Below are positions 16,882 through 25,096 of a DNA stretch of 64,000 nucleotides, piece by piece. Below the pieces are notes generated by a model, which made no database searches, was not told the DNA's origin, and saw only the letters and a program-made list of their open reading frames with translations. The DNA is from an uncultured Selenomonadales bacterium (lineage in GTDB: Bacteria > Bacillota > Negativicutes > Selenomonadales > Selenomonadaceae), in contig ONUH01000009.1 of NCBI GenBank assembly GCA_900321035.1, positions 22,193 to 86,192 of the forward strand, given 5' to 3'. Position 1 is the stretch's first letter. Every line of letters begins with the position of its first letter. The position numbers and the translations under genes were made by a program.

Positions 16882-18048
16882 ATGGAACGCATCATTCTTC
16901 ATATCGACATGGACGCGTTCTTCGCCTCCGTGGAGCAGCGCGACCATGAGGAATACCGGGGCAAGCCCGTCATCATCGGCGGACTGGGCCCGCGGGGCGT
17001 CGTCTCCACCGCTTCCTACGAGGCGCGGAAATTCGGCGTACACTCGGCGATGCCCATGGTCACGGCACGCCGCCGCTGCCCCGACGCCATCTTCCTGCCC
17101 GGCGACCACGCGAAATACAGTGCCGTGTCGCGGCAGATCTTCTCCGTCCTCGCGCGGTTCTCCCCGGTCATCGAGCAGCTTTCCATCGACGAGGGCTTCC
17201 TCGATCTCACGGGCATGGAGCGGCTGATGGACAGCCCCCGCGCCTACGGCGAGGCAATCAAGCGCGCCGTCCGCGAGGAAACGGGCCTGACTGCCTCCGT
17301 CGGCGTCGCGCCGAACAAATTCCTGGCGAAGCTCGCCTCCGACATGGAAAAGCCCGACGGCCTCGTGGTCATCCGCCCCGAGGACGCGGAGCGGGTCCTC
17401 GCGCCGCTCCCTGTCAGCCGCATCTTCGGCGTCGGAAAGAAAACGGAGGCCCGCCTTTCCGCCCTCGGCTTCAAAACCATCGGGCAGCTGACCGCCGCCG
17501 ACCGGAGCCGGCTGGCGCGTGCGTTGGGCGACCGCATGGCGGCGCAGCTCATCGCCCTGGCCCACGGCCTCGACGACCGGCCCGTGGAGCCCACCCGCGC
17601 CGCGCAGTCCATCGGGCGGGAGGAAACCTTCGCCGAGGACATCCACAGCCGCGAGGAAGCCGAGCGCGTGCTGCTCTCGCTGTCGGAGGAAGTGGGCTGG
17701 CGGCTCCGCCGGGAGGGCCTCTCCGCCCGCACCGTCACGCTGAAGCTCCGCTTCGCGCCCTTCGACACCTACACCCGGCAGCAGACCTTCCCCGACCCCG
17801 TTTCCTACGACGAGGACATCTTTGCGGCGGCCCGCGCACTGTTTCGCGCCTTCCCGTCGCCGCCCGGCGCTGGCATACGGCTCCTCGGCGTCAGCGCGGG
17901 CAACCTTTGCACCGAAGGGGAGCTCTCGCTCTTCGACGACCACGAGAAAAAGGAAAAGCTCTACGGCGCCATCGACCGGCTGAAAAGCCGCTTCGGGGAA
18001 AACATCCTGACCCGCGCCGCGCTGACGAAGCCCAAGGACGAGCCGTAA
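16882..18048 (+). CDS. dinB: DNA polymerase IV (Y family)
   Basis: 388 residues. Error-prone lesion-bypass polymerase. The palm motifs HIDMDAFFASVEQ and QLSIDEGFLDLT supply the catalytic acids. YEARKFGVHSAMP is the finger segment, and GVAPNKFLAKLASDMEKPDGL and the helix-hairpin-helix IFGVGKKTEARLSALG follow. ELSLF near the C-terminus fits a beta-clamp-binding motif. Length is normal. AGGAGG precedes the ATG. No obvious LexA box was noticed in the short gap to the VOC gene, so SOS control is not shown. Confidence 0.93.
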   Translation: MERIILHIDMDAFFASVEQRDHEEYRGKPVIIGGLGPRGVVSTASYEARKFGVHSAMPMVTARRRCPDAIFLPGDHAKYSAVSRQIFSVLARFSPVIEQLSIDEGFLDLTGMERLMDSPRAYGEAIKRAVREETGLTASVGVAPNKFLAKLASDMEKPDGLVVIRPEDAERVLAPLPVSRIFGVGKKTEARLSALGFKTIGQLTAADRSRLARALGDRMAAQLIALAHGLDDRPVEPTRAAQSIGREETFAEDIHSREEAERVLLSLSEEVGWRLRREGLSARTVTLKLRFAPFDTYTRQQTFPDPVSYDEDIFAAARALFRAFPSPPGAGIRLLGVSAGNLCTEGELSLFDDHEKKEKLYGAIDRLKSRFGENILTRAALTKPKDEP

Positions 18049-18060
18049 AACGGCCATACA

Positions 18061-18100
18061 AAAAGCGGAAGCCGCCATGACGTCGGTTTCCGCTTTTCTT
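18061..18100. terminator. Bidirectional terminator between dinB and the porin gene
   Basis: The stem AAAAGCGGAA / TTCCGCTTTT with T runs on both strands lies between convergent genes. Confidence 0.85.
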
Positions 18101-18108
18101 TTGCGCCC

Positions 18109-19524
18109 TCAGAAATAGAAGCAAAGCTCGGTGAACACGGTGTTGACCTTGGTGGAGGCCTCGCCGCTGTAAACGTTCATGTTCTGCCCGTGGAACCAAT
18201 GGAGCTTCGTCATGAACCCGAGCATCGGCGTCCACGAAACGCCGAGCTCAAGGCCGCGCGTGCCGCTGTCCTGCACGTAATTGATCTTGTAGGTGTTCCA
18301 GCCCGTGCTGGAAAAACCGCCAAGCTGCCGCCACGCGACGAACGCGCCCCAAGAGCCTTTCTTGCCCGGATGGGCGCCCTTGTAATCAAGCTGGATGGCG
18401 TAGGAATTTTTTTGGCCGCTTTCCCATGCGGCGTTCATGGCTTTCAGCCTCGGTCCCGCATCGACGCCGAAGGCATGGGCATACGCGCCCGTCAGCTGCA
18501 AGTTTCTCGTGAACCGATAGCCGAGGCCCAGCGCCAAGATGTCATAGTCACTGCGGTCGATCAGCGCATCCATTTCGTTTCGTTGGCGGAAATGGTGCCA
18601 GCCGAGCCCCCAGGTGAATACTTTTTCCCGTTCGCTGTACGAAAAGGGCGCTTCATCCCGATCGTTGTAAATTTCGAGGCTGCCGTAGGAAGCCGTTCCT
18701 TCGCCCCGATTGCTGAAAATGCTGTGACCGGGCAGGGACGCGGCGGCGTCGTCGCCAAAAGCGCCCAGCGCGTTGACGGAATCGTTGAAACGGCCCAAGT
18801 TCAGCGCAACCTTGACTTTCTTCCCGACGATCAGCGACCCCCCGGCGAAAGAACCGTCCGTGACCATGCCGTAATCGGCCTTGGATCGGTAGGGCAGCTT
18901 GCCGAGGCAGATGCTCAGGTTCTTGTAGTCGCCCTGCACATAGATGCGGTCCACCATGACGTTGTTGTCGTTCCTCGCCGTGTCGCCATTGATCCAGTCG
19001 CCGTAATTGATACGCGCCTTGCCCGTCCAGTGCTCGTTGATCCGCATCGTCGGTTCGAGGCGGAGGAGGATCTGGTTCACGTTCACACGGTCGTCGGGAA
19101 CGGGCGGGACGCGCCCCGGCGCGGGCGACGCCGCATTGGTGCGGTGGATGTAGCGGTAACGGGCAATGCCGCGCAGCTTCACGTTGTCCACCTTTTTTTC
19201 TAAGGCCGCGACCCGGACGCCGAGACTGTTCAGCTCGTCGGCGAACTCGGCGGCCAGCTTGTCGATCAAGGCCTTGTCTCCGCCGCCTTTCGCCATGGCG
19301 CGGGCGACCATCTGCGCCATCTCGTAGCGGGTGATCTCCTGATTCCCGCGAAACGTGCCGTCGCCGTAGCCCTCAATCACGCCGTCGGCGGCGAGCTGGG
19401 CTATCGCGTCGTAAGCCCAATGATTGGCGGGCACGTCCTCGAAAGGATTGGACGCGGCGAACGCCGTGGACGCCGCCCCGACGAGCAGCGCCGCCGTCAA
19501 TGCAGATGCGAAAGATGATCTCAT
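18109..19524 (-). CDS. SLH-domain outer-membrane porin (OmpM-like)
   Basis: 471 residues. A signal peptide ends at about residue 24 (TAFAAS). One SLH domain follows (about 25-75: FEDVPANHWAYDAIAQLAADGVIEGY), which in Negativicutes binds polyamine-modified peptidoglycan. A short coiled coil (LNSLGVRVAALEKKVDNVKLRG, about 95-120) leads to a beta-barrel rich in alternating aromatic strands and ending in FTELCFYF, an outer-membrane targeting C-terminus. It anchors the outer membrane to the cell wall and forms a diffusion channel. This gene is a strong marker for a diderm Firmicute. Confidence 0.9.
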   Translation of the reverse strand: MRSSFASALTAALLVGAASTAFAASNPFEDVPANHWAYDAIAQLAADGVIEGYGDGTFRGNQEITRYEMAQMVARAMAKGGGDKALIDKLAAEFADELNSLGVRVAALEKKVDNVKLRGIARYRYIHRTNAASPAPGRVPPVPDDRVNVNQILLRLEPTMRINEHWTGKARINYGDWINGDTARNDNNVMVDRIYVQGDYKNLSICLGKLPYRSKADYGMVTDGSFAGGSLIVGKKVKVALNLGRFNDSVNALGAFGDDAAASLPGHSIFSNRGEGTASYGSLEIYNDRDEAPFSYSEREKVFTWGLGWHHFRQRNEMDALIDRSDYDILALGLGYRFTRNLQLTGAYAHAFGVDAGPRLKAMNAAWESGQKNSYAIQLDYKGAHPGKKGSWGAFVAWRQLGGFSSTGWNTYKINYVQDSGTRGLELGVSWTPMLGFMTKLHWFHGQNMNVYSGEASTKVNTVFTELCFYF

Positions 19525-19569
19525 GATGCAAGACTCCCCGATAATATAATAATAACAGCGTATCGCTAA

Positions 19570-19662
19570 AAATTCCCTCCGTCGCCCTGCAGGCCTCTAA
19601 GAAGCGCACGAATCCAAGCCCCCCTCCCCGATGGGGGTGTCAGCGCAGCTGACGGGGGGAGT
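19570..19662. repeat. Degenerate copy of the CTCCCTCCGTC palindromic repeat
   Basis: The left end (TTCCCTCCGTCGCCCTGCAG) and right end (CAGCGCAGCTGACGGGGGGA) match the ends of the better-preserved copy at 24993-25094. The centre is diverged. Confidence 0.6.
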
Positions 19663-19711
19663 TAAACTCCCGACATCAAAAGCTTATCATATTCGTTCCC
19701 GCCGCGCAAGG

Positions 19712-20665
19712 TCACGGGAAAAGCACGCCCTGCGCCGGATTCTCCCGGCTCCCTTTCCGCGCCTTCACTGTCCGCTCCGTCACCTTGTCCCCCGGCTCCG
19801 GACGCCCGACCAGGAGCGGCGACGCGTCGTCGTGGCGGGCGACCCGCGCCGCCGTGCTCTCGGCGCTGAAATTCGCGTAGCAGTAACGGCAGCCGTGGCG
19901 GCAGGTATTGTACGCGCCCACGTCCACGCTCTCCGCGCAGCCGCACTCCGGCCTTTGGTTCTTATCCTTCGCCGCGCGAATCTCGCGCCCCGTCAGGCGG
20001 CCGATCAGCTCCGGATCGACGCAGCGCCCCCGCTCCACGCCGTAAGCCGAATAATCCCCGGCCTCGGCGCAGGCCGCAATCGGAAGCCCGTTTTCCCGCG
20101 CCGCCTTCCCGAACGCCTTTGCCAGCGCATTCATCTCCGCTTCGCCGCAGACGCGCCCCTCCATCGCGCGAAGCCCCTTCGCGATCTTCGGGTAAAAGTC
20201 GAGGAAGCTGAACACGCACTGCCCCGCACAGGGCGCAATCTTCCGGGCCAGCCTGCCGAAAGTCTCGATATGCCACGCCTCGTCATACGTCGGCGACATC
20301 ACCACGGGATCGTACCGCCAAACGATCCGCTCCCGTCCGATTTTTTCCGCCAGCGCCCGCAGCGTTTCCAGCCGCCGGCCGGGGGGCGGCACGTTCGGCT
20401 CCGCGTCCGGCCCGTAGGCGTTCAGCGTGAACTGGAAATAAAAGGGGAACCGCGCCCCAATCTCGTCCAGATACGGCATGAGCGGCGCGGGATTCTTCGT
20501 CCAGAACACGACGCAGTCGACGGCCTCCGGTGAAAGCGGAATCCGGCTCACCTGCGCATGATTCATCGGATTCCGCGAAAGCACGAACCCCTCGCGTACC
20601 CGCCCCATGAACCATTCGGGGAAAAAGGCGGGAATATCCGTCCGCCGGCTCACGCTGAGAATCAT
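19712..20665 (-). CDS. DUF1848 family radical-SAM-like protein
   Basis: 317 residues. The start at 20665 is chosen for AAAGGAG with good spacing and for the family opening MILSVSRRTDIPAFFPEWF; an open extension to 20812 is not supported. The C-terminal part has CGCAESVDVGAYNTC and a CxxxCxxC-type cluster motif CRHGCRYCYAN like that of radical SAM enzymes. VFWTKNPAPLMPYLDEI and CVFSFLDFYPKI are family-typical. It probably binds a 4Fe-4S cluster, but its substrate is unknown. It stands alone, divergent from the parS/OLD region. Confidence 0.85.
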   Translation of the reverse strand: MILSVSRRTDIPAFFPEWFMGRVREGFVLSRNPMNHAQVSRIPLSPEAVDCVVFWTKNPAPLMPYLDEIGARFPFYFQFTLNAYGPDAEPNVPPPGRRLETLRALAEKIGRERIVWRYDPVVMSPTYDEAWHIETFGRLARKIAPCAGQCVFSFLDFYPKIAKGLRAMEGRVCGEAEMNALAKAFGKAARENGLPIAACAEAGDYSAYGVERGRCVDPELIGRLTGREIRAAKDKNQRPECGCAESVDVGAYNTCRHGCRYCYANFSAESTAARVARHDDASPLLVGRPEPGDKVTERTVKARKGSRENPAQGVLFP

Positions 20666-20800
20666 GGCGAGACTCCTTTCGATGCGGGAATGAAAAAGAG
20701 GATGTAATATATGTCTTGATTGATTCTTGCCAATCACCTTCCCGCGAGGGGAAGGCAAGGCAAGCAATAGGCAACAAAGATATATATAGATAAAGTATAA

Positions 20801-20845
20801 AAGCTCGACCAATCCAAAGTCAACTTTCGATTGGTCGGGCTTTTT
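20801..20845. terminator. Orphan bidirectional terminator-like hairpin
   Basis: AAGCTCGACCAATCCAAAG pairs with CTTTCGATTGGTCGGGCTT (two mismatches or wobbles), with TTTTT on plus. It sits between two divergent genes, so no annotated transcript ends here. Confidence 0.6.
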
Positions 20846-20862
20846 GACGGAATACGGAAAAA

Positions 20863-20878
20863 TGTTTCACGTGAAACA
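20863..20878. promoter_or_regulatory. parS: parS site 1
   Basis: TGTTTCACGTGAAACA is a perfect 16-bp palindrome identical to the Firmicute ParB-binding parS consensus. It is intergenic. Confidence 0.95.
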
Positions 20879-21228
20879 AAGAAACTTGTGTTCGATAATT
20901 AAAAGGCCGCCGCAGGAAATATGCGGCAGCCGGAAGCGGATGAGCCGTATAATAGGGAATTTTATTTTGTGACATAATTGTAACAAAATGAGAATAAGGA
21001 AATGTATGCGTGAATATCCTCGTCGGCGCGAGTCGAGAAGAATGGAAAAGCTTTAGCGCTTGTTTCTTAGTTATTATGTGCGGTTCTATTAATTATCTTT
21101 TAGGCAATACCGCCACATATAAATATAGACGAAAAATTCTGCAAATGTAATTTTTGCAAGAGCTGTTCGTTTATCCCTATGTTAATTATCTTGGCCGGTC
21201 TCGTCGTTGGTCTTTGGAGAGTCATTGT

Positions 21229-21257
21229 TTGACGAAAGCAAACAAACATTGTAAAAT
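21229..21257 (+). promoter_or_regulatory. Promoter of the OLD-like gene
   Basis: TTGACG (21229-21234), a 17-bp spacer and TAAAAT (21252-21257) lie 41 bp before the start codon. Confidence 0.7.
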
Positions 21258-21298
21258 AAACAAAAATGTATTTTCACGTAATACAGAAGGGGTTTGCC

Positions 21299-22870
21299 AT
21301 GTCTTATTCATATTCGCAAGTTGATAAAGCCAATCTCAAATGGTTTCCGAAAGACAATGCGGCAAAAAGTTTGTTAGCCATTAATCTACGAGTAGGCGTA
21401 TTACGTGGATTGCATCCGTGTAACTTGAATTTTCGATATCCATTGAGTGTAATTGCAGGAAAAAATGGTTCTGGGAAATCAACTATTTTGGCAATGGCAT
21501 GTTGCGCGTATCACAATACTGATACGGGCTATATCCCTTATGATAGAAAAAAGAGTTATTATACATTTAGCGATTTCTTCATTCAAACAGAAGATGAGGT
21601 AAAAGTCGAAGGAATAGAAATATCCTATTCGATATTATCAACAAAATGGAAAATAAAAAATTCCACAGAGTATCGTTCAGGGGTAGGGATTCAAACCAGA
21701 AAGAAAAAACGGGGAGGAAAGTGGAATAAATATGAACGACGGTTAAAGCGAAATGTCATTTTTTCAGGAATCCAACGGATTGTCCCCCCTGGAGAACGAA
21801 CATCAGACAGAAACTCTATTGGCAGATTTCAATCAATAAAAATTCCAGAAGAAACACGACAAAAGATATTAGACATAGCAAGCAGAGTTTTAGGCAAAAC
21901 ATATACTACACTTGATTTGAGAACGGTAAATAAAAGCCGCCTTTTTGTCGTTGACAGAAAACGGTCACATTATTCCGGGTTCAATATGGGCGCAGGAGAA
22001 AATGCTGTTTTTTCTTTGTTGATAGAATTCTTTTCCGCAGGAAGAAATGCTTTACTTGTAATTGACGAAATTGAATTGGGCCTCCACGAAGAAGCACAGC
22101 GCCGACTTGTCGAGGAATTGAAAATACTCTGTTTAGAATACCATAGCCAAATTATCTGTTCCACACATTCAGCGATTATCATTGATTCTGTTCCCCCCGA
22201 AGCGAGGTTTTATATTGATTCGACAGAAAACAATACTAATATTATTTCGGGAATATCGTCTGAATTCGCAACAGGAAAACTGTCTGGGGGGCGAACCAAG
22301 GAACTGACAATTTTTGTGGAAGATGATATTGCTAAAGAAATAATAAAAAACACCTTACCTGTCGATTTACGGACACGAGTAGAAATAATGCCGATAGGGT
22401 CGGATCAGGCAGTGCTAAGGCAATTATGTGCCAACTATCGAGAGGAAAAGAATAATATAGCTATATTGGATGGTGATAAAAGAAAGATAAAGTCACAGTT
22501 AATCGAGCAATTCAAAAAATACTTAGAAACAACGAGAATTGATAATTGCGCAGAATGGATTGAATCCCATCTGTTCTTTTTGCCCGGTGAAGAATGGCCG
22601 GAAAAATTTTTAGTTTCTGCTGTGCAAAGTAACACACTTGAAAGCATAGCGCACAAATGGAATATACCAAAAGAAAGAGCAGAGGAGATACTGGATTCTG
22701 CTTTATTGGCAGGCAAGCATAATGAATTTCATAGTTTGCAAGAGGCTTTAGGAGCTTCAAGAGAGGTTATTATAGCGGATATAGTGACTAACTTAAAAAG
22801 TGAAACAAATGTATTAAATACGATTTTCGATGTTGTCCAGACTGCGCTTGCTCCACAAAGCACAAATTAA
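21299..22870 (+). CDS. OLD-like ABC-ATPase/TOPRIM nuclease (putative defence protein)
   Basis: 523 residues from the ATG at 21299, chosen for AAGGGG 6 nt upstream. The ATPase half has Walker A GKNGSGKS (about 54-61), the signature-like NMGAGENAVFSLL, Walker B LLVIDEIELGLHEEAQ (about 250-265) and an H-loop in ICSTHSAIIID. The C-terminal half has a TOPRIM core: TIFVEDDIAKEII (about 337) and AILDGDKRK (about 390). This order fits OLD-family nucleases (class 1, stand-alone) and also resembles an AriA/AriB (PARIS) arrangement in one chain. The gene is far richer in A/T than its neighbours, a sign of transfer, and lies beside a type III-like R-M system. Confidence 0.75.
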   Translation: MSYSYSQVDKANLKWFPKDNAAKSLLAINLRVGVLRGLHPCNLNFRYPLSVIAGKNGSGKSTILAMACCAYHNTDTGYIPYDRKKSYYTFSDFFIQTEDEVKVEGIEISYSILSTKWKIKNSTEYRSGVGIQTRKKKRGGKWNKYERRLKRNVIFSGIQRIVPPGERTSDRNSIGRFQSIKIPEETRQKILDIASRVLGKTYTTLDLRTVNKSRLFVVDRKRSHYSGFNMGAGENAVFSLLIEFFSAGRNALLVIDEIELGLHEEAQRRLVEELKILCLEYHSQIICSTHSAIIIDSVPPEARFYIDSTENNTNIISGISSEFATGKLSGGRTKELTIFVEDDIAKEIIKNTLPVDLRTRVEIMPIGSDQAVLRQLCANYREEKNNIAILDGDKRKIKSQLIEQFKKYLETTRIDNCAEWIESHLFFLPGEEWPEKFLVSAVQSNTLESIAHKWNIPKERAEEILDSALLAGKHNEFHSLQEALGASREVIIADIVTNLKSETNVLNTIFDVVQTALAPQSTN

Positions 22871-22879
22871 ATAACATGA

Positions 22880-22917
22880 AAAAACCTGCAAGACTTCAAA
22901 TGTCTTGCAGGTTTTTT
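22880..22917. terminator. Bidirectional terminator between OLD-like gene and mod
   Basis: The perfect stem AACCTGCAAGAC / GTCTTGCAGGTT has A/T tracts on both sides between convergent genes. Confidence 0.9.
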
Positions 22918-22919
22918 CG

Positions 22920-24944
22920 TTAACCTTTTATCGGGAAAATTGTCTCGTCTCCGCAAATGTTCCTGATTTTCAGGCGCAGCGGACGGCTCTCGGAAGCGAT
23001 GGTTCCGTCCCAGAATTCCTTTTTCTTCACGCCGTTGATTGCGATATAGCCCAGCTTGTCGATCTTGATCTCGCTGTCGCTGTGCCATACGCCTTTTTCC
23101 GCGGTGCAGTCGAGGCTCAGGGCTTCGATGGCCTCCAAGCCTTCGGGGCTAAGCACGATGGGCTTCGGCGATCGGCGCGGATTCGCCTTGGCTTTTTCGT
23201 TGTGCTCGTGGATGCGCTGCATGACCCGGTCGCTGATGAAGTCGTCGATTCGCACCATATAAAAAAGATTTCCCTCGCCCGGCTCCGCCAGCGTGAAGTG
23301 CGCCGCGTCTTCCATGACGGCATCGTCCAGCAGCTCCTTGAGGTCGCGAAGCTCCACATCCATCAAGGTCTCGATGTTGTTCTCCTTGATGAAGTGGCGC
23401 ATTTTCGTTTCGTCCTCGATGAGGTCGATATAGTAGAGGATGACGTTTTTCGTGTTGTCTGGGAGATCAGGCATCGCTTCGCGAAGCAGCCGGAACACCG
23501 TGTCATAGGTCAGAACTTTTGTGGTGCTGTCCTTGAGGTCGGGAAGCCAGACGGGCATGGCGCCCTTTTTCGGGTCAACGATGAAGCCCGCCCACGGCTC
23601 CCCGATTTCCTCGTCCGGCGGAAACATGCCGGGGAGCAGCTTTTTCAGCTTTTCCATCGTCTGCGTGGGGTTGCGGTAGAGGGCTACGCCGTCCTTCACT
23701 TCCATCATGGAAAATTCCGCTTTCGCCGCCGCGAGACGGTCGCGGGCAATCTGCACGCTGTTCATCCCCACGTCCACATGGATGAAGCGCCGCCCGAGCC
23801 GCGCGGCTACCGCCGCCGTCACGCCGCTGCCGCCGAAAAAGTCGGCGACCACCATGCCCTCGTCAGAGGAAGCTTTGATGATGCGCTCCAAAAGGGCTTC
23901 CGGCTTTTGGGTGGGATAGTCCACAGCTTCTTTAGCTCTTCCAGCGACATATGGTATATCTGTCCAATGATCTCCCAAGGGGACACCGGGCACTTCGTCC
24001 AAAAAAATAATTCTACACCGTTTAATGGGATTCCCGTTTTTTCCTAAACGGATTCTTCCCTTGCTGCACGGAACATCCGTTTGAGGAGCATTCCATAATG
24101 CTTCCATTTTTTCAGGTTTCATACGCCATCGCGCAACAGTCCCATGAAAATCATATGCTTGCATTTTGCCTTGAGGGTCAAGCATATTTTCAACTTTATA
24201 ATATCGTCCCGAGGGGGTTTTCTTCCACTCACTATCAATATAGTTATCGCTGTACGGCAAATATTGAATATTAAATCCGTAATCATTGCTTTTCGTATAA
24301 AAGAAAATACTATCTTTTACTTTTCCGTAGCTTGCAAAAGTATCATTATGTGAAGCTGTTCTGACCCATGTAATTTCATTTTTAAAATTATCTTCACCGA
24401 AAATTTCATCCATCAATATCTTCACATAATGCCCGATATGCCAATCCAAGTGAACATAGATGCTTGCCGTTTCTTCCATGATACCGCGAATGGCGACGAG
24501 ATTTTCATACATCCAATTCAAATATCGTTCCTTGTCCCATATATCGCCATACATTTTTTCTTCAAAGGCGCGTAAATCCTCGGCATCAAGCTCCTGTTGC
24601 GCCCGTGCCAACTTCTCCGCCTGTTTCGGGTTCTGCCGCAAATAGATTTTTTTCGCGTAGTCTGCGCCGGAGGCAAAGGGCGGGTCGATATAGACGAGAT
24701 CGACTTTTTTTCGCTGGGCGTGAAGCCATGCGCAAGCGGAGACACATTCGCCTCGGATAATCAGATTGCCTGCCGCGTTTTTTCCGACGCGTTCTGTTTC
24801 TTCCGTTTCGTAATAAGGCATCCCGCGCCGCAGGCGGCGCTCCAGCCCTTCCTGCTCGTGGTAGCGCAGGGTACGGCGAAAATTATTGAGAATCGCCTGC
24901 CCCTCGATGGGTTCGGGGTAGAAGGGGATGTATTTGATAGCCAT
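22920..24944 (-). CDS. Type III-like DNA (adenine-N6) methyltransferase, Mod subunit
   Basis: 674 residues from the ATG at 24944 (AAGGAGG spacing good; the open extension upstream comes from the repeat). The beta-class order is seen: catalytic YIDPPFASG (about 85) before the SAM-binding [12 protein letters not shown] (about 350). [14 protein letters not shown] is typical of Mod proteins. The segment between (about 130-340) is the target-recognition region, and its DNA is clearly more A/T-rich than the flanks, suggesting domain exchange. Mod sets the specificity of the complex with Res. Here mod lies downstream of res, the reverse of the classic order, with a 102-bp palindrome between. Confidence 0.88.
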   Translation of the reverse strand: MAIKYIPFYPEPIEGQAILNNFRRTLRYHEQEGLERRLRRGMPYYETEETERVGKNAAGNLIIRGECVSACAWLHAQRKKVDLVYIDPPFASGADYAKKIYLRQNPKQAEKLARAQQELDAEDLRAFEEKMYGDIWDKERYLNWMYENLVAIRGIMEETASIYVHLDWHIGHYVKILMDEIFGEDNFKNEITWVRTASHNDTFASYGKVKDSIFFYTKSNDYGFNIQYLPYSDNYIDSEWKKTPSGRYYKVENMLDPQGKMQAYDFHGTVARWRMKPEKMEALWNAPQTDVPCSKGRIRLGKNGNPIKRCRIIFLDEVPGVPLGDHWTDIPYVAGRAKEAVDYPTQKPEALLERIIKASSDEGMVVADFFGGSGVTAAVAARLGRRFIHVDVGMNSVQIARDRLAAAKAEFSMMEVKDGVALYRNPTQTMEKLKKLLPGMFPPDEEIGEPWAGFIVDPKKGAMPVWLPDLKDSTTKVLTYDTVFRLLREAMPDLPDNTKNVILYYIDLIEDETKMRHFIKENNIETLMDVELRDLKELLDDAVMEDAAHFTLAEPGEGNLFYMVRIDDFISDRVMQRIHEHNEKAKANPRRSPKPIVLSPEGLEAIEALSLDCTAEKGVWHSDSEIKIDKLGYIAINGVKKKEFWDGTIASESRPLRLKIRNICGDETIFPIKG

Positions 24945-24992
24945 AGTCGTCCTCCTTACGCGGCATTGAGTATATTTCAAATTTCTCGCAGA

Positions 24993-25094
24993 ACTCCCTC
25001 CGTCAGCCCTGCGGGCTGCCACCTCCCTCAAAGAGGGAGGCAATGCAAGCCCCCCTCTTTGAGGGGGGGTGGCAGCGAAGCTGATGGGGGGAGT
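24993..25094. repeat. 102-bp palindromic repeat between res and mod
   Basis: A left arm starting ACTCCCTCCGTCAGCCCTGC pairs over about 45 bases with a right arm ending GCTGATGGGGGGAGT, with CTCTTTGAGG/CCTCAAAGAG at the core. Related copies or fragments occur at 19570, 52394, 58198 and 58360-58725. It lies in the 3' region of res, upstream of the mod ribosome-binding site. Confidence 0.85.
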
Positions 25095-25096
25095 CT

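Larger units (their letters stand above)
20666..21298. other. AT-rich intergenic region with parS, between DUF1848 and OLD-like genes
   Basis: 633 bases with no supported gene. From left: a palindrome CCTTCCCGCGAGGGGAAGG (20742-20760), an orphan hairpin (20801-20845), a perfect parS (20863-20878), a TATAAT-like box (20948-20953), and an operator-like dyad TTGTGACA-TAAT-TGTAACAA (20967-20986). Then about 220 bases of A/T-rich DNA without open frame run up to the OLD promoter (21229-21257). Confidence 0.6.
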
